Assembly: GCA_032907565.1 (NCBI GenBank) | Contig: JAJJPK010000020.1 | Span: 1-28,087 of the forward strand | Origin: ZC4RG29 sp032907565 | GTDB lineage: Bacteria; Bacteroidota; Bacteroidia; Cytophagales; Cyclobacteriaceae | Direction: 5' to 3' | DNA: 28,087 nt | In this document: in pieces, positions 7,328-15,543 of the stretch | Layout of the letters: the number at the start of each line of letters is the position of its first letter | How positions within the stretch are numbered: position 1 is the stretch's first letter | Made by a program: the position numbers and the translations under genes | Notes under the pieces: generated by a model | Databases searched by the model: none | Told to the model about the DNA's origin: nothing | What the model saw: the letters and a program-made list of their open reading frames with translations, nothing else

Positions 7328-7780
7328 CTACTTGCCTTTGCCGTTTCCTTTACCGTTTCCTTTTCCTTTGTCCTGAGCCTGGGCTGCATGTCCACTTGCG
7401 CCCTTTTTCAGTGCGTGGAATTCCGGTGAACCAGGTTTGATGCCAAGTTCTTTGGCAATGGCGCCCCAACCCTTAGTGCGGTTCGTGCGGTATATGTTCG
7501 CCACTTCATCAATGGGCCTGCGGGTTATCCTGGAAATTTCGATGACGAGGTAAATGTCGCCGCCCTTGAAGCCAAATTCTACCGACCACTTTGTTATCTT
7601 CGACTCGGGCACACCGGAGCGGCTGCTCATGTCCCGTTTCCAGAATCCAAAGTCCGCGCGGGCCTCGTCATCGAACTTTGCCAGAATGACGTTCAGTTGC
7701 GAATCGCCGGTATTGTATTGGGCCAATGCGGGGGAAAATACCAGGGCGCTCAGCCCAATTGCAAAAGCAAGATGTTTCAT
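7328..7780 (-). CDS. Small secreted protein with Gly-Lys-Asn-rich tail
   Basis: This is a 150-residue protein of unknown function. A signal peptide (MKHLAFAIG...SPALAQ) is followed by a compact domain of about 95 residues containing RRPIDEVANIYRTNRTKGWG and AKELGIKPGSPEFHALK. I recognise that block as recurrent in uncharacterised secreted proteins of several phyla. The tail (about 130-150) is a low-complexity basic run of Gly-Lys and Gly-Asn-Gly-Lys units, encoded by near-identical 12-nt repeats at 7331-7368. The ATG at 7780 gives a standard signal peptide; an in-frame TTG at 7795 is less likely. It converges with the oxidoreductase gene with 18 nt between stops. The role could be in the periplasm or at the surface. 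Confidence 0.75.
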   Translation of the reverse strand: MKHLAFAIGLSALVFSPALAQYNTGDSQLNVILAKFDDEARADFGFWKRDMSSRSGVPESKITKWSVEFGFKGGDIYLVIEISRITRRPIDEVANIYRTNRTKGWGAIAKELGIKPGSPEFHALKKGASGHAAQAQDKGKGNGKGNGKGK

Positions 7781-7943
7781 AAAAAATGGGATCAATTAAA
7801 CTAACGGGAGGGCTTTGGTTAGTCAAATTTGTCTCAAAACGGCTGATTCTCCGCGCGACGTGCTGCGAAGCGGCGGGCGGTTGGACTACCTGTCGTTTCG
7901 CCCGATGAGAATACAATGCACAAGGTCTTTCTCATTACTTTTC

Positions 7944-7951
7944 TATCTTTG
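7944..7951 (+). promoter_or_regulatory. Bacteroidota -7 promoter element (TAnnTTTG)
   Basis: TATCTTTG is an exact -7 consensus match 29 nt before the glycerophosphodiesterase ATG, leaving a leader of about 23 nt. No clear -33 TTTG is present. Confidence 0.6.
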
Positions 7952-7980
7952 ATCTTGTTCGATTTCTCTGGAAATATTAC

Positions 7981-8913
7981 ATGATGTTTGACCCGGTTCG
8001 CGCCGTCCTGTTTCCCGTGTTCATGATGTGTGCAATGCACAGTGTTGCCCAAACTTCTGACTCGACGATTCCCGACAGTTTTCCGAAATTTTTCAGGGAG
8101 GGGCATCGCGGTGCCCGTGGTCTGATGCCGGAAAATACCATCCCGTCAATGAGGCGCGCGATAGACGAAGGTGCCAACGTTCTGGAAGTGGATGTTTACA
8201 TCACCCGCGACAAGCGGGTTGTAGTGGCGCACGACCCGCATGTCAACCGCGTCTTTTCCCGCATGCCCGACGGATCAGAAATCGCCGAGGCAGACGCCCG
8301 GAAGTATGTTCTTCATCAAATGGATTATGCAGACATCCGCAAGTTCGATGTTGGTTCAAAACCTCATCCGAATTTCCCGCAACAAGAGAACGTGCGCACG
8401 TATATGCCCTTGCTGGGAGAGCTTATCGATTCGGTGGAAGCATACACTGCACAAAAGGGTTTGCCTAAAATCATTTACAACGTCGAGATCAAAGCAGATC
8501 CGAAAAACGATGGGCAATATCAACCAGAGCCAGCTGAGCTTGTAGATCTCGTCATGAATGTCATTAGGGCACGAGATATAGGTAATCGCTTTTACATTCA
8601 GTCGTTCGACGTCAGACAAATACAGGAAGTACACAAGCGCTATCCCGGTGTGGTGACTGGCTTTCTCTCAGGGAACAAAGACATGTCGTTGCAGGATAAC
8701 CTTGAGTGGATTGGATTTCGCCCGGACATCTACAGTGTGCATTATTCGCTCGTGACGCCGGAGCTGGTCAAAGCGTGTCAGCAGTTGGGTATGAAGTTTA
8801 TTCCGTGGACGGTAAATGATGCCGAAGATATGAAACGCCTCATCGAGATGGGTGTAGATGGGATCATCACAGACTACCCGGACCGGCTTACTGCCGTAGT
8901 TGGTAATCGGTAA
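7981..8913 (+). CDS. Secreted glycerophosphodiester phosphodiesterase
   Basis: This 310-residue GDPD-family enzyme cleaves glycerophosphodiesters into glycerol 3-phosphate and an alcohol. The signal peptide (about 1-24, ending SVAQ) places it in the periplasm or outside. The TIM-barrel motifs are in order: GHRGARG (H42, R43), PENT (E51), LEVDVYITRD (E69, D71), and AHDP (H84). These provide the general acid/base and the metal ligands. VEIK at about residue 170 and FIPWTVNDAEDMKRLIEMG near the end are also typical. The length suits GlpQ-like periplasmic forms. It is a single gene with its own -7 element and a likely terminator at 8949-8994. The exact substrate is unknown; phospholipid head-group or teichoic-type diesters are the usual ones. 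Confidence 0.93.
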   Translation: MMFDPVRAVLFPVFMMCAMHSVAQTSDSTIPDSFPKFFREGHRGARGLMPENTIPSMRRAIDEGANVLEVDVYITRDKRVVVAHDPHVNRVFSRMPDGSEIAEADARKYVLHQMDYADIRKFDVGSKPHPNFPQQENVRTYMPLLGELIDSVEAYTAQKGLPKIIYNVEIKADPKNDGQYQPEPAELVDLVMNVIRARDIGNRFYIQSFDVRQIQEVHKRYPGVVTGFLSGNKDMSLQDNLEWIGFRPDIYSVHYSLVTPELVKACQQLGMKFIPWTVNDAEDMKRLIEMGVDGIITDYPDRLTAVVGNR

Positions 8914-8914
8914 G

Positions 8915-8942
8915 ACTTCTTACTTCTCACTTCTCACTTCTT
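8915..8942 (+). repeat. Tandem heptamer array (ACTTCTY x4)
   Basis: Four exact-length units run in tandem: ACTTCTT, ACTTCTC, ACTTCTC and ACTTCTT. They start one base after the glycerophosphodiesterase stop codon. Their position and 7-nt period match the arrays at 6425 and 21244. Confidence 0.85.
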
Positions 8943-8948
8943 ACACTG

Positions 8949-8994
8949 ATCCCCGCGTACCTGACCGCCACACTCTACATATTCCGGGGATTTT
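8949..8994 (+). terminator. Hairpin terminator after glycerophosphodiesterase
   Basis: ATCCCCG (8949-8955) pairs perfectly with CGGGGAT (8985-8991), followed by a short T tract (8991-8994). The loop of 29 nt is long, so efficiency is uncertain. Confidence 0.5.
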
Positions 8995-9293
8995 CGTTCT
9001 CAACATCTCATCTGCGTGGTCCCTATTCAATGCTTGTGAGTAGCATTGCCGGTGGAATAGTTATTGCCCCTGCCTGAGTGAATCTATGACGGGTATTCTC
9101 GACGACGTGGCCCGGGTTCGGTTGCTATCCCCAAAGTAACCGGGTTATACCATTCAATTCTAACGGTTTCCCTGGATGCGGTCAGCGTGCCGCTGGGAAG
9201 GCTTGTGTGCGGTTTTCAGCGCGTGAAAGCAGGGTCCGTGTTGAGAGTGAGTCAGCCTGCGAGTGAATCAGACATCTACTAATTTTCTTACCA

Positions 9294-10598
9294 ATGAAAA
9301 TCAATGTGAAGTATTTAGGTATTATGGCGATCGCTGCATTGCTGGCAGGGATTTCTTGTGATGATGACGACGACAACGGTGGGGGCGGAATGAACAATGA
9401 AAACAACATTACGCTGGATCTTGTGGCGGATGGCTTGTTTTCACCAACGGTATTTATCGCGTCACCCGATAACACCGACCGAATGTTCATCGTGGATCAG
9501 GCGGGCCAGATTTTTATCTTCCGAGATAGTGCCAAGGTGGAAACGCCGTTCCTTGACATAACTGATCGGGTAGTGGTAGAAGGTGAAAAGGGTCTTCTCG
9601 GTTTGGCCTTTCACCCGGACTTTGCAAACAACGGACGTTTCTTTGTGTACTACAGTGGGCCGTTGAGTCCAGCCGGACCAGAAGGATGGGACCACACCAA
9701 CTTTGTTTCCGAATTCACGGTTCCTCCCGGTGAAGACGCTGCCGATCCGGCATCAGAAGTGGTATTACTGGCTATGGATCACCCGCAGGGCAACCACAAT
9801 GCGGGCATGCTGGCCTTTGGTCCGGACGGTTATCTCTATATTTCTGTGGGTGATGGCGGAGGCGGCAACGACAACGACGTTGGACACGTGGAGGGCGGCA
9901 ACGGTCAGGACATTACACAGAACCTGCTTGGAAGCATCCTTCGCATCGATGTGAACACACCGGGCGTTTACCAGATTCCGTCGGACAACCCGTTCGTCGG
10001 GAGCGACGGCCTTGATGAAATATATGCTTACGGGCTCCGGAATCCCTATCGCTTTAGTTTTGATCCGGAAGGGAACATAATTGTTGCCGATGCTGGTCAG
10101 GAACTCTACGAGGAGATCAACGTCGTGCAGGCCGGTGGAAATTATGGTTGGAACATTAAGGAAGGCATGCACTGCTTTGATCCGGCCAACCCCACATCGC
10201 CGCCCGATTCATGTGCTACAACAGGCACGAATGGTGATCCTCTTGTTGATCCGGTAATTGAATTCGGCAATTCAAAAAGTCTTACCGACGGTCTCGGAAA
10301 TGTTTCGATTGGCGGTTATGTGTATGAGGGTGACGACGTCCCCTCGCTCTTCGGCAAATATATCTTCGGCGTGCTGAGCCAGGATCCATCGGGAATGGAC
10401 GGTGCAGTCTTCGCAGCGGATCGCTCCGGGACGACGTGGAATTTCAACAAGCTGAATATTGGCAATATGACCAACGGAGAGCTGGGTGAATTCGTGCTGG
10501 GATTCGGCAAAGACCAGGAAGGAGAAGTGTATGTACTGACGAACACCGGCACTGCTGGGTCTGGCAAGGTGTATAAACTTAATGGAAATCTACAGTAG
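9294..10598 (+). CDS. PQQ-dependent sugar dehydrogenase family lipoprotein (glucose/sorbosone dehydrogenase, HHIP-like)
   Basis: This 434-residue protein starts with a lipoprotein signal (Cys22) followed by five Asp residues. In Bacteroidota an acidic stretch just after the lipid-carrying Cys is typical of surface-exposed lipoproteins. The rest is a six-bladed propeller of the soluble glucose dehydrogenase family: GLLGLAFHPDF (101-111), QGNHNAGMLAFGPDGYLYIS (165-184), VGDGG, NLLGSILRID, YAYGLRNPYRF and NYGWNIKEG. The His of NHN (H168) corresponds to the catalytic His of PQQ glucose dehydrogenase, and the R-N-P block also lies near the active site. These enzymes oxidise aldoses with PQQ in the periplasm. 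Whether PQQ is available here is unknown, and no synthesis genes are in view. An imperfect promoter (TTG at 9241, TACTAATTT) is the best upstream candidate. A hairpin follows the stop. Confidence 0.9.
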   Translation: MKINVKYLGIMAIAALLAGISCDDDDDNGGGGMNNENNITLDLVADGLFSPTVFIASPDNTDRMFIVDQAGQIFIFRDSAKVETPFLDITDRVVVEGEKGLLGLAFHPDFANNGRFFVYYSGPLSPAGPEGWDHTNFVSEFTVPPGEDAADPASEVVLLAMDHPQGNHNAGMLAFGPDGYLYISVGDGGGGNDNDVGHVEGGNGQDITQNLLGSILRIDVNTPGVYQIPSDNPFVGSDGLDEIYAYGLRNPYRFSFDPEGNIIVADAGQELYEEINVVQAGGNYGWNIKEGMHCFDPANPTSPPDSCATTGTNGDPLVDPVIEFGNSKSLTDGLGNVSIGGYVYEGDDVPSLFGKYIFGVLSQDPSGMDGAVFAADRSGTTWNFNKLNIGNMTNGELGEFVLGFGKDQEGEVYVLTNTGTAGSGKVYKLNGNLQ

Positions 10599-10608
10599 GA
10601 ATCGTGAC

Positions 10609-10649
10609 CCTTTGTGTCCTGCGTGCATGTCGCACAAAGGACACAAAGG
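10609..10649. terminator. Long hairpin between convergent genes
   Basis: CCTTTGTGTCC (10609-10619) pairs perfectly over 11 bp with GGACACAAAGG (10639-10649), with an inner TGCG/CGCA stem. It lies between the converging stops at 10598 and 10688. There is no T-run, so it may end transcription from both sides or simply protect mRNA 3' ends. Confidence 0.6.
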
Positions 10650-10687
10650 AATACGAACCGTGCAGGTGGTGAGGGCCATTAGTTAAG

Positions 10688-11404
10688 CTAACGGTTTCCC
10701 GCCAGGTTGAAAGCGAGATAAAGCTGACCAACGGAGTTCTTGCTGCTACCCAGCATTCGCTTGGCACCAGTGCTTCGTGCGATATCGTTCAATCCGTAGT
10801 TGTAGCGGGCGCCGAGTTGGACGTTGTTGAAATTAAAGCCAATACCTCCGACAAGACCGTAATCCCACTTTTCAAAGTTGTCGCGATCCAGTTCTCTGAA
10901 ATCGTCACCCAGGTCACCATCCGTGTCAATATTTGCCCCTACTAAATAAGCCCAGTAAGGTCCGGCGTGGATCTCAACGGCATCTCCCAACTTAAATACA
11001 GCCAGTATGGGAACGTCGATGTAATGGAGGTTGAACTTAGTCTCATGGTCGATGATACCAAAGTTGGCGCTCACTTCGCTGCCCTTTGTAGAGTAGTTGA
11101 CCTCGGGTTGAATTGCAAAGCCTTCATTTGCAAATAACTGCCCATACACACCTACGTGAAATCCGAACTTAGTATGCCGGTCGTGAGGTTCGTCAATGAT
11201 AAGATTAGTCAGGTTAACCCCGCCTTTAATACCGGCCCGTGCGGTACCACTGTTTGTTGACGGGTTGTACTGATCGTCGTCTGTTGTCGTTTGCACAGTC
11301 GTTTCCGTTGTGGTTTCTGTCTGTGTTCGTTGTCCGAATGCAAACAATGTTGATCCTGCAAGCACAACGCAGATCGCTGCGATCCGTGTGAGCCCGATTT
11401 TCAT
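10688..11404 (-). CDS. Outer-membrane beta-barrel protein (PorT/porin family)
   Basis: This 238-residue predicted eight-stranded barrel has a signal peptide (ending AFGQ). A Thr-rich linker of about 30 residues follows, with repeated TETTTETT-type motifs. The barrel opens with RAGIKGGVNLTNL, the usual start of PorT-like 'outer membrane beta-barrel' domains, then FGFHVGVYGQ, FAIQPEVNYS, YIDVPILAVF and WDYGLVGGIGF. Such proteins are abundant in Bacteroidota and mostly lack a known role. I chose the ATG at 11404, which has GGAAG 8 nt upstream. An ATG at 11422 would add the basic stretch MKRKKK, and one at 11449 a further nine residues. The gene is monocistronic by its neighbours. Confidence 0.85.
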   Translation of the reverse strand: MKIGLTRIAAICVVLAGSTLFAFGQRTQTETTTETTVQTTTDDDQYNPSTNSGTARAGIKGGVNLTNLIIDEPHDRHTKFGFHVGVYGQLFANEGFAIQPEVNYSTKGSEVSANFGIIDHETKFNLHYIDVPILAVFKLGDAVEIHAGPYWAYLVGANIDTDGDLGDDFRELDRDNFEKWDYGLVGGIGFNFNNVQLGARYNYGLNDIARSTGAKRMLGSSKNSVGQLYLAFNLAGNR

Positions 11405-11740
11405 TTTTTTCTTCCGTTTCATACGCATCTGTTTTTTTACCCATGTCATGTTTTGAAATCATCGTGCCAATAATCATGTCCGATTCAATGGTGTTTGTGC
11501 GAACGCGGTGAAGACATTTGATGCAAAACTTGCCCATCGTGCGACCTTTCTCCCACAGTGTGGTGAGCCGGTGGATTCTGATGAAAATCAGGCTGAAAAC
11601 TGCCCTTTTACAGTCAGTTAAATGGCTGAAAAACAGCACTAAATGAGGGGTTTTGGTGTTGTATAATAGGAGGGCTTGTTGTCCTTCTGCGCACGGATTT
11701 TGAGATGAAATAATCGTAAACCCTTTAAACTGAAGAAACT
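11405..11740. other. Divergent intergenic region, barrel gene / dps
   Basis: This stretch of about 335 nt must hold promoters for both neighbours, but no exact TAnnTTTG is present on either strand. A TTTTGG (11651) and TATAAT (11662) pair precedes dps but is not the Bacteroidota pattern. GGCTGAAAA occurs twice near 11590 and 11626. Nothing else is evident. Confidence 0.35.
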
Positions 11741-12211
11741 ATGAAGACACAAATTGGACTTAAGGACGGCCCCAAGGCCGAAATTGCTCACCAACTATCG
11801 AAGTTGCTGGCTGACGAGTATGTTTTGTATACGAAGACGCGCCATGCCCACTGGAATGTAGAAGGGCCCGACTTCTACGACAAACACAAAATGTTTGAAG
11901 ACCAATACAACGAGTTGGCCGGAGTTATCGATGAAGCTGCTGAGCGCATCCGTATGATTGGACATTACGCACCCGGTTCGCTTCAGGAATTTCTTGACCT
12001 GACCGAGTTAACGGAATCGCCACGCGAAAGTGGTGACAGCAAGGCATTCATCAAGGAATTGCTGGCTGATCATGAAACCATCGCCACACGTCTACGCGAG
12101 CAGATCGGCCCCATCAACGATAAGGGCAAAGACATTGGTACAGCCGATTTCCTGACTGGCGTGCTGCGAATGCACGAAAAAATGGCGTGGATGCTGCGCG
12201 CTCACCTATAA
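11741..12211 (+). CDS. dps: Dps family ferritin-like DNA-protection protein
   Basis: This 156-residue protein has the typical Dps length. Dps forms dodecamers that oxidise and store iron with hydrogen peroxide and often bind DNA. The ferroxidase signature is present: RHAHWNVEGPDF (34-45), then HKMFEDQYNELA (49-60) and DEAAERIRMIG (64-74). In Dps the site is shared between subunits and uses the His of HWNV and the acidic residues of the second block. LTG...HEKMAWMLRAHL closes the four-helix bundle. The protein has no signal peptide and is cytoplasmic. The start ATG follows an A-rich leader (GAAGAAACT). The gene is monocistronic, ending in a strong intrinsic terminator. It is probably induced by peroxide or starvation; no OxyR-type site was recognised. 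Confidence 0.95.
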   Translation: MKTQIGLKDGPKAEIAHQLSKLLADEYVLYTKTRHAHWNVEGPDFYDKHKMFEDQYNELAGVIDEAAERIRMIGHYAPGSLQEFLDLTELTESPRESGDSKAFIKELLADHETIATRLREQIGPINDKGKDIGTADFLTGVLRMHEKMAWMLRAHL

Positions 12212-12255
12212 GATCTTTCCTGACTGGATAGCACAGCAAGGATGATGGCTTTAAG

Positions 12256-12293
12256 GAACATGCGACGAGAAATGTTGCATGTTCTTTTTTTTT
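12256..12293 (+). terminator. Intrinsic terminator of dps
   Basis: GAACATGC (12256-12263) pairs perfectly with GCATGTTC (12277-12284) and is followed by nine T (12285-12293). It lies 45 nt after the dps stop and 13 nt before the converging hydrolase gene. Confidence 0.9.
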
Positions 12294-12305
12294 GAGTTTA
12301 GAGAT

Positions 12306-13181
12306 TCAATTCATCGCCGCGCTGTACGTGCCGAGAAACTTCCGAGCGCTGTCTGCAAAGCGCTCTGTCGTACTCGTATCCGCACCGAAGGCTTCCCACA
12401 CAGGCGTATGACCCTGGAAAGGAACGACCCAAAGCCGCGCGTTGGGAAATGTCCTGTAGAGTTCCGTAGCAATTTCCATCGGAAAGTACAGATCGCGATC
12501 GCCCCATACCATGTACACCGGCACCGTGAGCCGTTTCAGGCGTTCCATGATCGGAGGATGTTCTCCGAATGTCGGTACCTGCGTCGCCATGAACCGTAAG
12601 TCAGAGAAAATTTCTCCAATCCTGGCGGTATCTCCGGAATGAATCCTGAGGTAATACGCTTTCAAAGATTCATCCGCTTTGTCAAATGAATCATGCAGCG
12701 GCAAATCCTTACCTGCAGTGCTCATCACAGGTGAACCGGCGACGAGCACAAGCGCTCTGAAAAGATCAGGTTTCCGATCAGCCATATATAATAAGGTGAT
12801 GGCACCAGCACTGTGACCTATGCCAACCGCCGAGTCAATGCCCAGCAACTCTACCGCTTGAAGGACCAATTCCGCCCAACTTTCATAAGAGAATGTGCCC
12901 TTGGGTCGATCTGATTTTCCGTGACCCGGAAGATCAAATGCAACAATGGTATAGTCGCTGCCGAAATCATCGAAGTATTCGCTCCACTGCTCGCTCGAAA
13001 GGGTAAAGCCGTGCAACATGATAAGGTGTGGTCCGGTACCGCCCGTGCGGTAGTGAAGCATGACATCTCCTACGGTTACGTAATGTTCGCCGCTGACTCT
13101 GCTCGGTTGTGCTGACGTAGTTCCTGTTAGCAAGGTTGTCGCTACAAAAATTGCCGTAAAATGTGCCCTGATGATACCCAT
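12306..13181 (-). CDS. Secreted alpha/beta hydrolase
   Basis: This 291-residue alpha/beta-hydrolase has a signal peptide (about 1-24, ending TSAQ), so it acts outside the cytoplasm. The oxyanion-loop motif is LHGF (H57, G58). The nucleophile elbow is GHSAG (S124), the acid is in WGDRD (D228 or D230) and the histidine is H258 in GHTP. DLPGHGKSDRP is typical of the epoxide hydrolase/esterase-like group. The triad is complete, so it should be active, but the substrate cannot be told. AGAGGAG abuts the ATG at 13181. It converges with dps and diverges from the heme-motif lipoprotein gene, with about 185 nt between starts. Confidence 0.9.
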   Translation of the reverse strand: MGIIRAHFTAIFVATTLLTGTTSAQPSRVSGEHYVTVGDVMLHYRTGGTGPHLIMLHGFTLSSEQWSEYFDDFGSDYTIVAFDLPGHGKSDRPKGTFSYESWAELVLQAVELLGIDSAVGIGHSAGAITLLYMADRKPDLFRALVLVAGSPVMSTAGKDLPLHDSFDKADESLKAYYLRIHSGDTARIGEIFSDLRFMATQVPTFGEHPPIMERLKRLTVPVYMVWGDRDLYFPMEIATELYRTFPNARLWVVPFQGHTPVWEAFGADTSTTERFADSARKFLGTYSAAMN

Positions 13182-13367
13182 CTCCTCTAGCGTCTCAAGC
13201 GTTGTTTAATCCCGTTTACGGTGTTACGCGCGTTTCTGTTTCCTTCTGAGCAACCGTTCGTGGCAACCCTGCCTCAATACTATACACGAAGGTAGGAATT
13301 GATGAACGGGGAGTGTATATTTTGAATGTAAGCTATGCAATTCCCTGTCCAACCATCTCTTCACATC

Positions 13368-15524
13368 ATGAAAGCAAAGACAAAATATTCCGCCTACGCG
13401 TATGTCGTTCTCATTGCAGTAATTGCGATGCTCAACGCATGTAATGGAAACGGATCGGTAGATATTGACAGCGATGATATTGGTGGAGTTGTCACCGGTC
13501 CCAACGGCCCGGAAGCAGGCGTTTGGGTCATTGCTGAGACGTTCGACCTGCCCACCCGCTTTGCGCGGATCGTGGTGACCAACGATCAGGGTCAGTATCT
13601 CATCCCGGATCTGCCGGACGCATCCTACTCCATATGGGTACGCGGTTACGGCTTGGTTGACTCGCCCAAGAAAAATGCGCGCCCGGGCGACGTACTCGAT
13701 CTGGAAGCTGTTCCCGCCCCTGACGAAAAGGCCGCAGCGGAATATTATCCCGCAGGGTATTGGTTTTCCCTCCTGGATGTTCCCGATAAAAGCAACTTCC
13801 CTGGCACGGGTCCGGAGGGTAACGGCATTTCTCCTAACATGAAAACTCAGGCAGCCTTTCTGCGGAATGTAAAATCGGGTACATGTCTCGCCTGTCACGC
13901 ATTGGGCACAAAAGGCACGCGCGAGTTGCATCCTGCATTGGGTGAATTTGAATCGTCCGTAGACGCATGGCAACGTCGCTTGCAGTCCGGCCAGGCAGGC
14001 GCTTCAATGATTTCGTCAATACACCAGTGGGGGAGTGAAGGCGTGTTGAAGATGTTTGCTGACTGGACCGACAAGATCGCCGCCGGCGCAGTGCCACCGG
14101 CACCACCACGCCCATCGGGGGTGGAGCGAAATGTGGTGATAACGCAGTGGGACTGGGCGGATCCTAAGGCGTATCTGCATGACCTGGTATCGACCGACCG
14201 CAGGGACCCGACCGTCAACGCGAATGGGGAACTCTACGGAGCCCTGGAGGCCAGCGCCGATTATCTTCCGGTGCTCAACCCCGTTACTCACGACACAACC
14301 CAAATCCCCCTTACCGTTCGCGATCCGGCAACGCAACCCGCAACCGGACCCGACATGCCTCAACCTTCGCCTTATTGGGGTGACGAACCGATATGGAACA
14401 GCAAGACCAACGTTCACAATCCCATGATGGACGGCGAAGGAAGGGTATGGATTACGGCGGCTGTAAGGCCCCCGGATAATCCCGACTTTTGCAAGGAAGG
14501 TTCAGATCATCCTTCTGCTAAACTCTTCCCAAAGGATCGATCCTATCGACACCTCGGATTCTACGATCCGAAAACAAAAGAGTATGTACACATTAGTACG
14601 TGTTTTAGTACACACCACCTCATGTTTGCGGAGGATGAAAGCAACACGCTATGGACGAGCGGAGGCGGTGATGTGATCGGATGGCTCGACACAAAAAAAT
14701 ATCTTGAAACGGGTGATGAGGCGGCGTCACAGGGTTGGACCGCATTGATTCTGGATACGAATGGCAACGGGAAGCGCGATGCGTACGTCGAGCCCGACCA
14801 ACCTGTGAATCCTCAGATGGACAAGCGGATTGCGCGCGGATTGTATGCAGTTTCGCCTGCTCCGGATGGTACGGTGTGGGGTTCGACGCTGGGCTATCCG
14901 GGAGGCATAATCCGCCTGGACCCTGGATCAAATCCTCCTGAAACAGCCTTGGTTGAATACTACGAACTTCCCCTACAGGAGTCGGGAGAACCGGTTGAAG
15001 GATTTTCACCGCGCGGTATGGATATCGATCGGAACGGTGTTGCGTGGGTAGCCCTCGCCAGCGGGCACATGGCAAGTTTCGACCGTCGGAAGTGCGATGG
15101 ACCGCTCAACGGGCCAGATGCTACAGGCCAGCACTGTCCTGAAGGTTGGACCTTCTACACCGAGCCGCTGCCCCAGTTGGGCGGTGTGGATACGCCCGGC
15201 AGTGCGGAGTCAAGCTATTACACTTGGGTGGATCAGTTCAACACGTCCGGACTCGGCGAAAACACACCGATCAACACAGGCAACGAATCGGAAGGGCTTC
15301 TTGCCCTGCAGGACGGTAAGTGGGTCGTACTTCGCGTTCCTTACCCGATGGGCTTTTACACCAAATGGCTCGACGGCCGTATTGATGACCCCAATGCGGG
15401 CTGGAAGGGTCGGGGGCTATGGGCCACCATCAGCACACGTGCACCCTTCCACATGGAGGGAGGCAAGGGCACGACGAGCAAGGTCTTCAAGTTCCAAATA
15501 CGTCCCGACCCGCTGGCACGGTAA
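13368..15524 (+). CDS. Propeller lipoprotein with carboxypeptidase-regulatory-like domain and CxxCH heme motif
   Basis: This is a 718-residue envelope lipoprotein. The signal ends at a lipobox with Cys at about residue 25 (MLNAC). A carboxypeptidase-regulatory-like beta-sandwich follows (about 38-110: GGVVTGPNGPEAGVWVIAE, then DQGQYLIPDLPDASYSIWV). SGTCLACHALGTKGTRE has a CxxCH motif at about 176-180, the signature for covalent heme c. The large C-terminal part has propeller-like repeats of the Vgb/SMP-30 kind (DGEGRVWITA, DESNTLWTSGG, PDGTVWGSTLG, DRNGVAWVA). From memory, similar long proteins with this CxxCH block occur in other soil bacteria, so the heme site is probably real. The reaction is unknown; electron transfer linked to an oxidation is a guess. 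I chose the ATG at 13368 over 13335 because it gives a standard signal and the earlier ATG lies almost on the likely transcription start. An imperfect promoter (TATATTTTG, 13316-13324) lies upstream. Confidence 0.85.
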   Translation: MKAKTKYSAYAYVVLIAVIAMLNACNGNGSVDIDSDDIGGVVTGPNGPEAGVWVIAETFDLPTRFARIVVTNDQGQYLIPDLPDASYSIWVRGYGLVDSPKKNARPGDVLDLEAVPAPDEKAAAEYYPAGYWFSLLDVPDKSNFPGTGPEGNGISPNMKTQAAFLRNVKSGTCLACHALGTKGTRELHPALGEFESSVDAWQRRLQSGQAGASMISSIHQWGSEGVLKMFADWTDKIAAGAVPPAPPRPSGVERNVVITQWDWADPKAYLHDLVSTDRRDPTVNANGELYGALEASADYLPVLNPVTHDTTQIPLTVRDPATQPATGPDMPQPSPYWGDEPIWNSKTNVHNPMMDGEGRVWITAAVRPPDNPDFCKEGSDHPSAKLFPKDRSYRHLGFYDPKTKEYVHISTCFSTHHLMFAEDESNTLWTSGGGDVIGWLDTKKYLETGDEAASQGWTALILDTNGNGKRDAYVEPDQPVNPQMDKRIARGLYAVSPAPDGTVWGSTLGYPGGIIRLDPGSNPPETALVEYYELPLQESGEPVEGFSPRGMDIDRNGVAWVALASGHMASFDRRKCDGPLNGPDATGQHCPEGWTFYTEPLPQLGGVDTPGSAESSYYTWVDQFNTSGLGENTPINTGNESEGLLALQDGKWVVLRVPYPMGFYTKWLDGRIDDPNAGWKGRGLWATISTRAPFHMEGGKGTTSKVFKFQIRPDPLAR

Positions 15525-15543
15525 ATTAGTGAGCATGAATCAA

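Larger units (their letters stand above)
8914..9293. other. Intergenic region holding heptamer array and terminator
   Basis: This 380-nt gap holds a four-unit heptamer array (8915-8942) and a terminator-like hairpin (8949-8994). GGTT and AACC segments near 9120-9150 can pair weakly. Beyond 9000 I see no gene, exact promoter motif or repeat. Confidence 0.5.

Noticed and set aside
11651..11667. TTTTGG...TATAAT as an E. coli-like promoter for dps
   Set aside because: Spacing is too short for a sigma-70 promoter, and the phylum uses a different -7 element.
13224..13973. 249-residue open frame on the minus strand
   Set aside because: It overlaps the start of the heme-motif lipoprotein and the divergent promoter region, is Cys/Arg-rich with no family features, and is a shadow.
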